This document shows, piece by piece, positions 23,992 to 32,258 of a stretch of DNA of 37,939 nt; within the stretch, counting starts at the first letter, position 1; every line of letters starts with the position of its first letter. This stretch comes from an uncultured Clostridia bacterium (lineage in GTDB: Bacteria > Bacillota > Clostridia > Christensenellales > Aristaeellaceae). The notes under the pieces are model-generated. The model worked only from the letters and a program-made list of their open reading frames with translations, searched no databases and was not told where the DNA came from. The position numbers were made by a program, and so were the translations under genes. The stretch lies in the NCBI GenBank assembly GCA_934643825.1, contig CAKUCW010000028.1, positions 1-37,939 of the forward strand, in the 5' to 3' direction.

Positions 23992-25383
23992 TCAATCCAC
24001 CGGATGCGCACCCTTCAGGAACGCGCAGTAGCAGCGATAGCCTTCATAGAGATCGACCTTGCTGATGATCTCGTACGGCGCATGCATGCTCAGCACGGCG
24101 ATGCCGGAGTCGATGACATTCATGCCATACTTGGCGCACAGATAAGCAATCGTTCCGCCGCCGCCCAGATCGACACGACCCAGCTCCGCGGTCTGGAACG
24201 CAACGCCCTCGTCATCCATGATCTTGCGCAGGCTCGCCATGAATTCCGGATTCGCGTCGTTGCTGCCGGACTTGCCGCGGCTGCCAGTGAACTTGTTGAA
24301 GCAGATGCCGCGACCGAGGAACGCGCTGTTCTTCGCCTCAAACGCGCTGGCAAAGTTCGGATCAAAGCCCGCGCTGACGTCGCTGGAAAGCATGCGGCTG
24401 TTCATCAGCGTGCGGCGCACGCCCAGCTCGCAGTAATCCTTCGTGCAGGCATACAGCTCGGCAACGGTGTTCTCGAAATAGTGGGAACCCATGCCCGTCG
24501 CGCCGACGCTGCCGATCTCTTCCTTATCGGTGATGACGCAGCAGAGCGTATACTCCGGCGTGCCTTCGTAATCCAAAACAGCCGCCATCGACGGATACGC
24601 GCATACGCGGTCGTCGTGACCATAGCCCAGAATCATGCTGCGGTCAAAGCCCATATCGCGTGCCTTGCCCGCCGGAACGATCTCCAGCTCGGCAGAGAGG
24701 AAATCTTCTTCTTCCACGTCGTACTTGTCCTTCAGGATCTTGAGGACGTTCGCCTTCACGGCGTCCTTCTCCTCGTCCGCAAGCGGTCTGCCGCCGACGA
24801 TGAGGTTCAGCGCTTCGCCCTCAATGACGCTCTTGGCATCCTTGGACATCTGCTCCTGCGCCAGATGCACCAGCAGGTCGGAAATGCAGAACACCGGATC
24901 GCTGTCCGCTTCGCCGATGTTGACAAACACCTTCTCGCCGCTCTTCTTCACGATAACGCCATGCAGCGCCAGCGGAATCGCAACCCACTGATACTTCTTG
25001 ATGCCGCCGTAGTAATGCGTATCCAGATACGCGAGATCCTTATCCTCATACAGCGGGTTCTGCTTCACGTCGATGCGCGGGGAATCGATGTGCGCACCGA
25101 GGATATTCATGCCCGCGTCCAGCGGCTTCTCGCCCAGCACGAAGAGCATGAAGCACTTGCCCATCCAGTTGACGTAAACGCGTGCGCCCGCGGAGAGCTT
25201 TCTGCCCTCGCGAACAGCCGCCATCAAATCCTCAAAGCCGCGCTCTTTCGCCATCTTCACGGCATAATCGACGCACTCGCGCTCCGTCTTGCCGTTGTCA
25301 ATAAAATCGCGGTAAGCCTTGGCAAACGCTTCAACCTTGCTGTCATCCTGTGCGTAAGCCGCCCACGCATTTTTTCTTTCCAT
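23992..25383 (-). CDS. M18 family aminopeptidase
   Basis: The 463-residue protein is a dinuclear-zinc aminopeptidase, usually a dodecameric cytoplasmic enzyme that removes N-terminal acidic or neutral residues. It shows GAHIDSPRIDV (first zinc His), GYGHDDRVCAY (bridging Asp), DKEEIGSVGATGM (catalytic Glu and zinc Glu), SSDVSAGFDP and the C-terminal SMHAPYEIISKVDL (last zinc His). Length and motifs are complete. The start at 25383 follows AAAGAGGAAT; a 28-residue upstream extension is Arg/Lys-rich and lacks an RBS, so it is rejected. Confidence 0.94.
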   Translation of the reverse strand: MERKNAWAAYAQDDSKVEAFAKAYRDFIDNGKTERECVDYAVKMAKERGFEDLMAAVREGRKLSAGARVYVNWMGKCFMLFVLGEKPLDAGMNILGAHIDSPRIDVKQNPLYEDKDLAYLDTHYYGGIKKYQWVAIPLALHGVIVKKSGEKVFVNIGEADSDPVFCISDLLVHLAQEQMSKDAKSVIEGEALNLIVGGRPLADEEKDAVKANVLKILKDKYDVEEEDFLSAELEIVPAGKARDMGFDRSMILGYGHDDRVCAYPSMAAVLDYEGTPEYTLCCVITDKEEIGSVGATGMGSHYFENTVAELYACTKDYCELGVRRTLMNSRMLSSDVSAGFDPNFASAFEAKNSAFLGRGICFNKFTGSRGKSGSNDANPEFMASLRKIMDDEGVAFQTAELGRVDLGGGGTIAYLCAKYGMNVIDSGIAVLSMHAPYEIISKVDLYEGYRCYCAFLKGAHPVD

Positions 25384-25503
25384 GGTATATTCCTCTTTCC
25401 TGCCTCGTTTTTTGAGCTTCGGCTTGCGGGCGTTAAAACGCCGTTTTCTTTCGCGTTTTGACCGCATGCCGCCGCCCTGCTTTGAGGCACGTTACTGTGT
25501 TTC

Positions 25504-25532
25504 ATTATAAAGCAAATCCGTTGTTTTGGCAA
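25504..25532 (-). promoter_or_regulatory. Sigma-A promoter of the M18 gene
   Basis: On the minus strand TTGCCA (25532-25527), 17 bases, TATAAT (25509-25504). The leader to the ATG at 25383 is about 115 bases and fills the gap to the DUF2974 gene. Confidence 0.72.
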
Positions 25533-25540
25533 GTTGCCGC

Positions 25541-26758
25541 TTAGCCGTTCTCCGGCGGGGTCTCCGTTTTTTCTTCCTGCTCGTTCTGCGCGTTCTTGAT
25601 CCGGCTGAGCAGCCCTTCCCGGGCGGGGCGCTGCGGCATCTTCTGCGCGACGTTGGACGCCGTGCGTTCAATCCACGCCGGAACGCCTTCGATCATCGCC
25701 GCGCCGAGCAGGCGGAAGGCTTCCAGAACCGCCGTCTTCGTCTTTTCATCCATCGCGCCCGCCGCCTTCAGCACGGACATCGCGTTCCGCGCTTCAAACA
25801 GCTCGCTGACGTTTTTCCCCTCCGACGCGCACAGCACGGAGTAGATGCCGTCAATCACCTGCCGCCGCATGTCGGGCGTCATCTCCTCAAGCCAATGCTT
25901 GATGGTATTATCAGCAAAGTGGCTGTGACCCGTTCGCTCTCTGAGCGTCAGGAAATTGCCGCCCAGAATCTGCCAGGTGTAGGCATCATGCTGGAACACG
26001 CCGACGCCGTCGCTGCGCACGATCGTAAACGGCTCCCTGTGCCACATCAAGATGCCGACCATCGAACATTGCGGAACAAACGTGCGAACGCGCATATCGA
26101 CCTTGCTGAAATCCGGCGAGGAAATCGTCGCCTCATTAAAGCCCGGGCCGTCGAAATTGTAGACCGTCTGAATGTATTCCCGCGTTTCGTCGCTGACGAA
26201 CATGCCCGCATACGCCGCCAGATTGCCGCCTTTGGAATGTCCGCCGACGCGCATGGGGCGCTTGAGCGCCGCCGCCGCTTTTTCAACATAGGTCACCGCG
26301 TCACGCTGAGCGGGAACCTGCGTTTCAAAGCTCATGTTGAAATCCTCTTTCCAGCCGACCATCGCGTCATCCGTCCCCCGGAAAGCGACGAAGACCGAGC
26401 CGTCCTCAATGAGGAACGTAACGCAGGAAAACTGCTCTTCCGCTTTGTCGTCCACCTGATTGACGTAACCGACCAGGCGCATATCCGCAAAGCGCACGCT
26501 CTGAATCAGCGCCGCGAGCAGCTTTCTGTCTTCCTTGTCGTTGTAAGCCAGCGGCATTTTATCCCGCTCGTTGCGGTCAAGCAGCTCCTGCGCCGCATCG
26601 GCAAGCCGGACGCCCTCTCCTTCAAAGCCGCCGCCCACGATACCGTCATAGCGCATATAGGCGAGATAGCTCAGCAGCAGCGCATCCACATCGCAAAGCG
26701 GCACCTGACCGACAGGCAGATCGCCGCGCCAGAGAACGTAATCCTGAATATTGGGCAT
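25541..26758 (-). CDS. DUF2974 (Mbeg1-like) alpha/beta-hydrolase protein
   Basis: The 405-residue protein contains FVAFRGTDDAMVGWKEDFNMSF and the nucleophile elbow VGGHSKGGNLAAY (GxSxG with Ser in HSK), followed by VYNFDGPGFN. This is the DUF2974 pattern, a lipase-like fold common in Firmicutes with no fixed substrate. There is no signal peptide. The start at 26758 follows GGGAGGT; the longer frame would begin at 26824, inside the -10 box of the promoter, so it cannot be used. A charged tail ends the protein. Confidence 0.87.
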   Translation of the reverse strand: MPNIQDYVLWRGDLPVGQVPLCDVDALLLSYLAYMRYDGIVGGGFEGEGVRLADAAQELLDRNERDKMPLAYNDKEDRKLLAALIQSVRFADMRLVGYVNQVDDKAEEQFSCVTFLIEDGSVFVAFRGTDDAMVGWKEDFNMSFETQVPAQRDAVTYVEKAAAALKRPMRVGGHSKGGNLAAYAGMFVSDETREYIQTVYNFDGPGFNEATISSPDFSKVDMRVRTFVPQCSMVGILMWHREPFTIVRSDGVGVFQHDAYTWQILGGNFLTLRERTGHSHFADNTIKHWLEEMTPDMRRQVIDGIYSVLCASEGKNVSELFEARNAMSVLKAAGAMDEKTKTAVLEAFRLLGAAMIEGVPAWIERTASNVAQKMPQRPAREGLLSRIKNAQNEQEEKTETPPENG

Positions 26759-26822
26759 ATGGACCTCCCACGTCATCCATCGAAAGAAAGCACTCACTCT
26801 TTTTTTGATTTCGGATAAATTC

Positions 26823-26851
26823 ATTATAATCTGCGGCTAAAGTTCTGTCAA
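26823..26851 (-). promoter_or_regulatory. Consensus sigma-A promoter of the DUF2974 gene
   Basis: On the minus strand TTGACA (26851-26846), 17 bases, TATAAT (26828-26823): a perfect match to both boxes. Transcription should begin near 26816. Confidence 0.85.
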
Positions 26852-26960
26852 TGCTGCCGCCGGCTTCACAGCGTCACGGAATATGCGCAAACGGCTGTTG
26901 TTTTTCCTGTGTAGCCTTGCCAAAATCAAGCCCGTTCATGCGTTTGCCGTTCCAATTGAA

Positions 26961-26989
26961 TTGACATTGCCCGCCGCCTGCCGTATACT
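26961..26989 (+). promoter_or_regulatory. Sigma-A promoter of the esterase cluster
   Basis: TTGACA (26961-26966), 17 bases, TATACT (26984-26989), 38 bases before the GTG at 27028 with GGGGAGG between. Confidence 0.85.
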
Positions 26990-27027
26990 TAGTCCATTCA
27001 AAAGATCATTCTGGGGAGGCTTTTCCC

Positions 27028-27783
27028 GTGGTTTTTAAATGGGATCTTCATATTCCGAAGCTCAGCCCGGAACTGAGCCGACGCGCCTATCTGTATCTGC
27101 CGGCGGGCTATGATGAGCAGCCGGACAGGCGCTTTCCGGTCATGTACATGTTCGACGGGCACAACGTCTTTTTTGACGAAGACGCAACCTACGGCAAATC
27201 GTGGGGCATGGCGCGTTATCTGGATGAAACGCAGACGCCGCTCATCGTTGCAGCGGTGGAGTGCAACTCCATCGGCAACCATCGTCTGGAAGAATACTGC
27301 CCTTTCACCTGCGAAGACCCGAAGCTGGGTGTCATCCGCGGACACGGGCGCACAACGATGAACTGGTTTGTTCACGAGTTTAAGCCGATGATCGACGCCA
27401 ACATCCGCACGCTTCCCGACCGGAGCAACACGTTCATCGGCGGTTCGTCGATGGGCGGATTGATGAGTTTGTATGCCGCGACGGCGTTCAATGCCACGTT
27501 CGGCAAAGCCGCCTGCCTTTCCCCAAGCCTTTGGCTGGGCGCGGGCAAGATGCGCCGCATCATCAATCAGGCGGATATCTCTTCCGACACGCTCATCTAT
27601 ATGGATTACGGCGGAGAAGAGATCATGAACCACGAATCAAACCTCTCCGCGCTGACCTCCTGCTCGACGGCGCTGCTGAAAAAGGGCGTAGATCTGACCT
27701 TCCGCATCGTGCCCGGCGGCTCACACTGCGAAGCCTCATGGGAGCGGCAGATTCCGGTCTTCATGAAGTGTCTGGGCTTTTAA
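27028..27783 (+). CDS. Esterase D/Fes-type alpha/beta hydrolase
   Basis: The 251-residue protein is of the PF00756 esterase family. The oxyanion-hole region FPVMYMFDGHNVFFD is followed by the nucleophile elbow GGSSMGG (Ser141), an acidic residue Asp193 (MDYGGEE) and His233 (PGGSHCEASW), which form the expected triad. No signal peptide is seen, so it is cytoplasmic. It starts with GTG after GGGGAGGC. Family members hydrolyse acyl esters, feruloyl esters or siderophore esters. It is first in a group with a second esterase and an ATP-grasp ligase. Confidence 0.9.
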   Translation: MVFKWDLHIPKLSPELSRRAYLYLPAGYDEQPDRRFPVMYMFDGHNVFFDEDATYGKSWGMARYLDETQTPLIVAAVECNSIGNHRLEEYCPFTCEDPKLGVIRGHGRTTMNWFVHEFKPMIDANIRTLPDRSNTFIGGSSMGGLMSLYAATAFNATFGKAACLSPSLWLGAGKMRRIINQADISSDTLIYMDYGGEEIMNHESNLSALTSCSTALLKKGVDLTFRIVPGGSHCEASWERQIPVFMKCLGF

Positions 27784-27947
27784 GAAGGGAAGGCTTTGTA
27801 CCCCCGCCGGAAATCTGCGGTTTCCGGACTTCCCGTTTGAACCGGATGACTCCGCCCCCCGTCACCAAGCGAGGCAAACGCTTTCACCCGAGGTGAAGCA
27901 TCACCCACGCATTTTCTTTTATATCAACCACCAAAGGAGTATCGCTC

Positions 27948-28706
27948 ATGGAAGTTCGTTATTTCAAAAATTACTCGCACAATCTGAACCGCGATATGGA
28001 ATTCAAGGTTTACGGTCACCGCGGCAAGCCCGTTCTCTTCATCCCCTGTCAGGCAGGTCGTTTCTTCGACTTTGAAAACTTCCATATGGACGACGTTTTC
28101 CGTCCGTACATCGATGCGGGCGAAATCATGGTGTTCTCCATCGACACCATCGATAACGAAACCTGGGCGAACAAGGAAGGCGATCCCCGCTGGCGCATTG
28201 AGCAGCACGAGCGCTGGTTCCATTATATCGTCGATGAAATCGTGCCGCAGATTCACCACTTGGCGGGCGAGCGCAACTGGTGCCAGATGCCGATCATGCC
28301 GTTTGGCTGCTCGATGGGCGCCATGCACGCAGCCAACCTCTTCTTCCGCCGCCCGGATCTGTTCGACAGCGTGCTTGCGCTCTCCGGCGTCTATGATTCG
28401 TTTGATTCCTTCGGCGGCTACATGGATGACCTCGTATACCAGAACTCCCCGTATCACTACCTTTCCGGCATGCCGTCGGATCACCCGTACATCCGGATGT
28501 ACAACGAGCGCAAGATCATCCTCTGCGTCGGTCAGGGCGCTTGGGAGGATGTGCTGAAGGAAAGCACGGCACGGCTTGAAGGCGTTCTGCGTGAGAAGGG
28601 CATTCACGCGTGGGTAGACTTCTGGGGCTATGACGTCGCTCACGATTGGGATTGGTGGTATAAGCAGGTCGCGTACTATCTGCCGTTCCTGATGGGCAGT
28701 CACTGA
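27948..28706 (+). CDS. Second esterase-family alpha/beta hydrolase
   Basis: The 252-residue protein has the same fold as the gene before it but is clearly diverged. It has a GKPVLFIPCQAGRFFDFEN segment, the nucleophile elbow PFGCSMGAMHA (Ser122) and a late His in YDVAHDWDWW. No signal peptide is visible. AAAGGAG stands nine bases before the ATG. The 164-base gap from the first esterase holds two small hairpins (CCGGAAA/TTTCCGG and TTCACC/GGTGAA) and no obvious promoter, so co-transcription is possible. Confidence 0.88.
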   Translation: MEVRYFKNYSHNLNRDMEFKVYGHRGKPVLFIPCQAGRFFDFENFHMDDVFRPYIDAGEIMVFSIDTIDNETWANKEGDPRWRIEQHERWFHYIVDEIVPQIHHLAGERNWCQMPIMPFGCSMGAMHAANLFFRRPDLFDSVLALSGVYDSFDSFGGYMDDLVYQNSPYHYLSGMPSDHPYIRMYNERKIILCVGQGAWEDVLKESTARLEGVLREKGIHAWVDFWGYDVAHDWDWWYKQVAYYLPFLMGSH

Positions 28707-28830
28707 GCGGGCTGAGCCCGCTTTCACTTCCGCCCTTGTTTGTAAAACACCTGAGTTTTGCTCACGCGGGCGGTTTTGCTCAGTTTCCCATTCGTCAAAA
28801 ACGAGCTGAGTCCGCTCTCACTTACGCTTG
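28707..28830. repeat. 94-bp tandem repeat, two copies, second degenerate
   Basis: The units begin at 28707 (GCGGGCTGAGCCCGC, directly after the esterase stop) and 28801 (degraded palindrome ACGAGCTGAGTCCGC). TTCACTTCCGCC and GCTCACGCGGGCGGTTTT identify the family seen at 7714 and 17397. Bases 28831-29006 hold nothing else clear except the RBS AAAGGAG. Confidence 0.8.
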
Positions 28831-29006
28831 CATCTTCATCGTAACCTTGCCTTGCAGCAGCCAAAAACAGAACCCTATTTTCTTTAAAACCTGCGCTCGT
28901 TAAAACCGAAGGTTTCCAAAAAAACGGCGCGTCAAACGGCGCCGTAAACATCCTGAAAGCCCTCTGGTCGCCCCCCGCAGATTCGAAACCGTAAAGGAGC
29001 ATCTCC

Positions 29007-30203
29007 ATGAAAAATTTCATCTTTATCTCCCCGAATTTCCCGACGAATTACTGGAAATTCTGCGCCGCGCTGAAAAAGAACGGCATGAATGTTCTGGGCA
29101 TCGGCGATTGCCCGTATAACCAGCTCATGCCGGAACTGCGCGGCTCGCTGAACGAGTATTATAAGGTTTCTTCTCTGGAAAACTACGATGAGGTCTTCCG
29201 CGCCGTCGCTTTTTTGACCTATAAGCACGGAAAAATCGATTGGCTGGAAAGCAATAATGAGTATTGGCTGGAGCGCGACGCCGCGCTGCGCACCGCATTC
29301 AATATCGAAACCGGCTTCAAGACGGCAGATATGCAGCCTGTGAAGTTTAAGTCCGCGATGAAGGCATACTACGCAAAGGCAGGCATCAAAACGGCTCGCT
29401 GGCATTTGGTGCGCGATTATGACGGCTGCAAAAACTTCATCGCCGAGGTGGGCTATCCGGTGATCGTTAAGCCGGATAACGGCGTGGGCGCCTCCCATAC
29501 CTATAAGCTCAAAAACGAAGACGAGCTGAATTATTTCTTCGCCACCAAGGATACAACGCTCTATATCATGGAGGAATACGTCAACGGCACGGTTCATACC
29601 TATGACGCGATCATCAACTCCAAGGGCGAACCGCTGTTTGAAACCGGAAACGTGACGATGGATTCCATCATGGATATCGTCAATACGCGGGGAAATTCCT
29701 GCTATTATATCGAAAAGAACCTGCCCGACGCCATGCGCGATGTCGGTCGCCGTACGGTCGCGGCGTTCGGCGTCAAGAGCCGCTTTGTCCATTTGGAATT
29801 CTTCGTGCTGAATGAGGATCAGCCTGCGCTGGGTAAAAAGGGCGATATTCTGGGGCTTGAGGTCAATATGCGCCCGTCCGGCGGATTCAGCGCCGATATG
29901 TTTAACTTCGCTAACTCAACCGATGTGTATAAAATCTGGGCAGATATGGTCGCTTTCGACCGTAGTACGCTGAATGACGCGGGACGTGAGCATTTCTATT
30001 GCTGCTTCTGCGGACGCCGCGACGGTAAGGATTTCGTGATGGATCATGCCGCAATCATGGCAAAGTACGGTGACCGTATTAAGATGGTTCAGCGCCTGCC
30101 GAAGGCACTCTCCGATGCTATGGCAGATATGATGTATCTGGCAAATATGCGTACGGAAGAGGAAAAGGCTCAGTATTACCATGACCTGCTGGCTGTTAAA
30201 TAA
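29007..30203 (+). CDS. ATP-grasp ligase (carboxylate-amine ligase type)
   Basis: The 398-residue protein has an N-terminal pre-ATP domain (1-110) and an ATP-grasp core. Lys155 in YPVIVKPDNGVGAS and the IMEEYVNG hinge (Glu190) bind ATP. HLEFF (Glu264) and LEVNMRPSGGFSADM (Glu285, Asn287) bind metal and phosphate. Such enzymes join a carboxylate, activated as acyl phosphate, to an amine or thiol. The C-terminal part (310-398) is family-specific with FYCCFCGRRDG. It follows the two esterases on the same strand. The product is unknown. A role in making a small amide whose esters are trimmed by the esterases is an inference. Confidence 0.9.
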   Translation: MKNFIFISPNFPTNYWKFCAALKKNGMNVLGIGDCPYNQLMPELRGSLNEYYKVSSLENYDEVFRAVAFLTYKHGKIDWLESNNEYWLERDAALRTAFNIETGFKTADMQPVKFKSAMKAYYAKAGIKTARWHLVRDYDGCKNFIAEVGYPVIVKPDNGVGASHTYKLKNEDELNYFFATKDTTLYIMEEYVNGTVHTYDAIINSKGEPLFETGNVTMDSIMDIVNTRGNSCYYIEKNLPDAMRDVGRRTVAAFGVKSRFVHLEFFVLNEDQPALGKKGDILGLEVNMRPSGGFSADMFNFANSTDVYKIWADMVAFDRSTLNDAGREHFYCCFCGRRDGKDFVMDHAAIMAKYGDRIKMVQRLPKALSDAMADMMYLANMRTEEEKAQYYHDLLAVK

Positions 30204-30235
30204 ATCGGCATTCATGATAAAAACCTTTCTTAAAA

Positions 30236-30620
30236 CCGCCGCGAAGCGGAGACGGGAGTCTGAGGGGATAATCCCCTCAGGCAGGTCTTAGGGCGGCAGC
30301 CCTATCGTCCCCCCCCCATGCGAAGCATAAAGGCGAAAATCAGGAAGCGAAGCGTTACCTGATTCCTCCCAACCCTGTTTTAACCGCCGCGAAGCGAAGA
30401 GAGGGTGCAGGGAACTCGTTCCCTGCTGGGGTTTGGGGCAAAGCCCCATTCGTCCCCATGCGAAGCATAAAAAGCGAAAATCAGGGAGCGAAGCGTCACC
30501 TGATTCCTCCCAACCCTGTTTTAACCGCCGCGAAGCGAAGAAAGGGTGCAGGGAACTCGTTCCCGGCTGGGGTTTGGGGCAAAGCCCCATCCGTCCCCCA
30601 TGCGAAGCATAAAAAAGCGT
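30236..30620 (+). repeat. Modular palindromic element, three tandem copies (B, C, D)
   Basis: Period about 141 bases (for example ATGCGAAGCAT recurs near 30318, 30458 and 30600). Each copy has CCGCCGCGAAGCG, then stem 1, GGTTTGGG or similar, stem 2, then ATCGTCCCC. Copy B has TGAGGGGAT/ATCCCCTCA and AGGGC/GCCCT. Copies C and D have CAGGGAAC/GTTCCC(T) and TGGGGC/GCCCCA. This is most of the 824-base gene-free stretch 30204-31027. Confidence 0.88.
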
Positions 30621-30667
30621 CACCTGATTGTGACAAAGCCTATTAAAACAAGCGAATAAAACAAGAG

Positions 30668-30712
30668 TGGCTTGCTGAGCGTCAAAACTCGGCAAGCCAT
30701 CCTTTGTTTCGT
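30668..30712 (+). terminator. Terminator-like hairpin after the ATP-grasp gene and repeats
   Basis: TGGCTTGCTGAG (30668-30679) pairs with CTCGGCAAGCCA (30688-30699), one wobble pair, followed by TCCTTTGTTTC. Confidence 0.6.
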
Positions 30713-30751
30713 ATGAATCTCAAATCAAACAGCGTTACGCAGGGGACGACC

Positions 30752-30885
30752 ATCAGGGCTCGCTTCGCTCCCTGACTGCTTTTCTTCATGGCTTCGCGAT
30801 TGGGGAACGATGGGGAATTTCATCCCCACCCCCCAACCCGGGGACCCGTCCCCAGACCCCTTCTTCGCTTCGCGTCTATCCTCGC
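30752..30885 (-). repeat. Modular palindromic element, copy E, inverted
   Basis: Read on the minus strand it repeats the order of copies B-D: CGCGAAGCGAAG, GGGGAC/GTCCCC (30840-30853), GGTTGGGG, TGGGGA/TCCCCA (30811-30828), ATCGTTCCCC, then CAGGGAGCGAAGCG ending at CCTGATG. Stem sequences differ from all other copies but remain paired. Confidence 0.8.
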
Positions 30886-30946
30886 TTTTGGGGGCTGAGC
30901 ATCGTATATTGGGGTTCACACGGCAACTTCCTATGCGTTAAAAATA

Positions 30947-30986
30947 AGCAGCTCGCTGAGTTTTGGCATTCAGCAGGCTGCTTTTT
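30947..30986 (+). terminator. Plus-strand terminator before mscL
   Basis: AGCAGC-TC-GCTGA (30947-30959) pairs with TCAGC-AG-GCTGCT (30970-30982) and is followed by TTTTTC. It ends any remaining rightward transcript from the esterase/ATP-grasp group. Confidence 0.75.
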
Positions 30987-31027
30987 CTATACTCTTTTTC
31001 CGATAACAGCGTTGTGCCGCGCTTTTT

Positions 31028-31474
31028 TTATTTATCCAGCATCGACGTACAATGCGGGCAGCGGGTCGCGTCATCGGCGATTTCGCCCTTGCAGAACGGG
31101 CAGATGCGCTTGGGCTTCGCCGGAGCGGGCTCAGCTTTCTTGTGGAGCTTGTTGATCGTGCGGACGACGAGGAACATGCAGAATGCCGTCAGAAGGAAGT
31201 TGATGACGTTCTGGATGAACAGACCGTAATTCACCGTGCCGACACCGGCTGCCGCAGCCGCTTCGATGGACGCATAGCTCTGACCATCGAGCGCAAAGAA
31301 CAGACCCGCAAAATTAATTCCGCCCGTCAGCACACCGATCAGCGGCATAAAGATGTCGTTGACCAGCGACGTGGTGATCGTTCCGAACGCCGCGCCGATG
31401 ATTACGCCGACAGCCATGTCCATGACGTTTCCGCGCATGGCAAACGCTTTGAAGTCCTCAAAAAACTTCTTCAT
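31028..31474 (-). CDS. mscL: Large-conductance mechanosensitive channel with C-terminal zinc ribbon
   Basis: The 148-residue protein starts MKKFFEDFKAFAMRGNVMDMAVGVIIGAAFG, the conserved MscL N-terminal helix and pore helix TM1. A loop follows, then TM2 (about 80-105, GLFIQNVINFLLTAFCMFLVV). It opens as a homopentamer under membrane tension to release solutes on hypo-osmotic shock. After the basic cytoplasmic helix, residues about 123-146 read CPFCKGEIADDATRCPHC, a four-Cys zinc ribbon not present in most MscL proteins. The start at 31474 follows AAAAGGAGAGATACCT. Confidence 0.95.
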   Translation of the reverse strand: MKKFFEDFKAFAMRGNVMDMAVGVIIGAAFGTITTSLVNDIFMPLIGVLTGGINFAGLFFALDGQSYASIEAAAAAGVGTVNYGLFIQNVINFLLTAFCMFLVVRTINKLHKKAEPAPAKPKRICPFCKGEIADDATRCPHCTSMLDK

Positions 31475-31550
31475 AGGTATCTCTCCTTTTTTTATTTTGG
31501 AACAATCTGGGATTGCCCTTCCGCCAAAGCCTGAGGCAGCCTTTTGATCG

Positions 31551-32258
31551 TTACCTTTCCGATTTTTCTTCCTGCGCGATGTTCTGTGCGAGTTTTTCCA
31601 CCGGGTCGGCGTGCGGCTTCTCTGCCGCCTGCTTGGCTTCCGCTTCCGCAATGCGGTCTGCAAGCGCAGAAAAGTCGATCTCCGGCAGATCCGCCAGTGA
31701 ATTCAGGCAGAAGTGGCGCAAAAACGCATCCGTCGTGCCATATAAAATCGGTCGTCCGAGCGCATCCTTGCGCCCGACCTCCGCGATCAACCCGCGGGTT
31801 ACAAGCGTCTGAACCGAGTAATCGCATTTTACGCCGCGAATCAGCTCGATCTCCGCCTTTGTCACCGGCTGACGATACGCGATCACCGCCAGCGTTTCCA
31901 TAACCGCCTGCGAAAGCGATTGCTTCTGCACCGGCTGAAGCAGCTTTTCGACATATTTCGCATAATCCGGGCGCGTTGCCAGCTGCACATGCTGACCAAA
32001 GCGCAAAAGTCGAAGCCCGCGGCGGTCAAAGTCGTATCCGCTTTCCAGCTCGTCGAGCGTTTCATCCAGCTCCTGCTCGGTCAGGTTCATCGCGCTGCAC
32101 ATCTCGCGCTTCTCAATCGCGTTGCCCGTGACAAACAAAATCGCTTCCGCGATGCCTACGCGTTCATTCAGCTCCGGTTTCTCCGGGCTGTTCTCCATCG
32201 GATTCTCCGGACTGCTCTGCGCCGTCAGGTTCTCCTTCTCCATCTTCTCCATCTTCAT
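31551..32258 (-). CDS. scpB: Segregation and condensation protein B
   Basis: ScpB binds the ScpA kleisin and regulates the SMC complex that organises the chromosome. The 235-residue protein has two winged-helix domains: NERVGIAEAILFVTGNAIEKREM (first, from about 31) and the conserved TLAVIAYRQPVTKAEIELIRGVKCDYSVQTLVTRGLI (second, from about 124), with GRPILYGTTDAFLRHF. The first 30 residues are acidic and Met/Glu-rich and overlap the scpA 3' end by up to 95 bases. The true start could be one of several Met codons there. An acidic tail ends the protein. Confidence 0.94.
   Translation of the reverse strand: MKMEKMEKENLTAQSSPENPMENSPEKPELNERVGIAEAILFVTGNAIEKREMCSAMNLTEQELDETLDELESGYDFDRRGLRLLRFGQHVQLATRPDYAKYVEKLLQPVQKQSLSQAVMETLAVIAYRQPVTKAEIELIRGVKCDYSVQTLVTRGLIAEVGRKDALGRPILYGTTDAFLRHFCLNSLADLPEIDFSALADRIAEAEAKQAAEKPHADPVEKLAQNIAQEEKSER

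Noticed and set aside
26759..26824. Upstream extension of the DUF2974 protein (MNLSEIKK start)
   Set aside because: The ATG at 26824 lies inside the -10 box of a consensus promoter, so it would not be in the mRNA; the ATG at 26758 has a good ribosome site.
30288..30919. Open frames on the minus strand across 30288-30695 and 30725-30919
   Set aside because: They are produced by the palindromic tandem repeats, with repeated SHGGRMGLCPKPQ-like peptides and no ribosome site.
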